From Clostridia bacterium (lineage in GTDB: Bacteria; Bacillota; Clostridia; Oscillospirales; CAG-272), in the NCBI GenBank assembly GCA_017386965.1, contig JAFOGE010000113.1, forward strand, positions 1 through 6,180: 6,180 bases of DNA. The letters run 5' to 3'. The notes under the pieces were generated by a model. It saw only the letters and a list, made by a program, of their open reading frames with translations. It had not been told where the DNA came from and did no database searches. Below are positions 6,169 to 6,180 of the stretch, piece by piece. The stretch's first letter is position 1. Each line of letters begins with the position of its first letter. A program made the translations under genes and the position numbers.

Positions 6169-6180
6169 AGGGTTCGATCC

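Noticed and set aside
6096..6180. A tRNA gene ending in GGGTTCGATCC
   Set aside because: Placing this as the T-arm gives no matching anticodon stem, no D-loop GG and no acceptor stem upstream. Only the T-arm-like string fits.
1..6180. A previously undescribed multi-gene system
   Set aside because: All five genes belong to well-known families: importer ATPase and two permeases, wall amidase, RsmI and CaCA antiporter. The terminators and promoter separate them into independent units, and nothing in the sequence links them into a defence, mobile or biosynthetic system.

Overview
The window looks like a stretch of chromosome from a Gram-positive, clostridia-type Firmicute with moderate GC. The evidence is the strong AGGAGG-type ribosome binding sites, a near-consensus sigma-A promoter (TTGAAA, 17 bp, TGnTATAAT), short hairpin plus T-run terminators, and protein families whose closest remembered relatives are clostridial. 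Placement below class level is not possible by eye. No phage, insertion sequence, CRISPR array, tRNA or rRNA gene can be supported.

Layout. Bases 1-3192 hold three tightly overlapping plus-strand genes of an ABC importer of the BMP/nucleoside type: a 5'-truncated double-domain ATPase, then two different membrane permeases. This matches the YufO-YufP-YufQ (NupA-NupB-NupC) arrangement. The lipoprotein that would bind the substrate, and the first ATP site, should lie upstream of base 1. A rho-independent terminator at 3212-3240 ends the operon, and its T-run overlaps the stop codon of a convergent minus-strand gene at 3239-3799. That gene encodes a short, signal-less zinc N-acetylmuramoyl-L-alanine amidase (Amidase_3 family). 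Divergent from it, after about 100 bp, is rsmI (3899-4786), a 16S rRNA 2'-O-methyltransferase. A well-formed promoter at 4819-4847 then drives a separate sodium/calcium-type antiporter of the CaCA family (4884-6047), closed by a strong, probably bidirectional terminator at 6057-6095. The last 85 bases carry no convincing gene, but contain a perfect 9-bp inverted repeat beside a tRNA T-loop-like box.

How the genes relate. The first three genes form one machine: two permeases make the channel and the double ATPase powers it, with translational coupling (14-bp and 4-bp overlaps) keeping production balanced. The amidase, rsmI and antiporter genes appear to be independent units for wall cleavage, ribosome decoding-centre modification and cation exchange. 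I see no sign that they form a joint pathway or a new system. The points most worth checking are the signal-less amidase, the Asn at one ion-binding position of the antiporter, the one-sided terminator between convergent genes, and the inverted repeat at the right edge.
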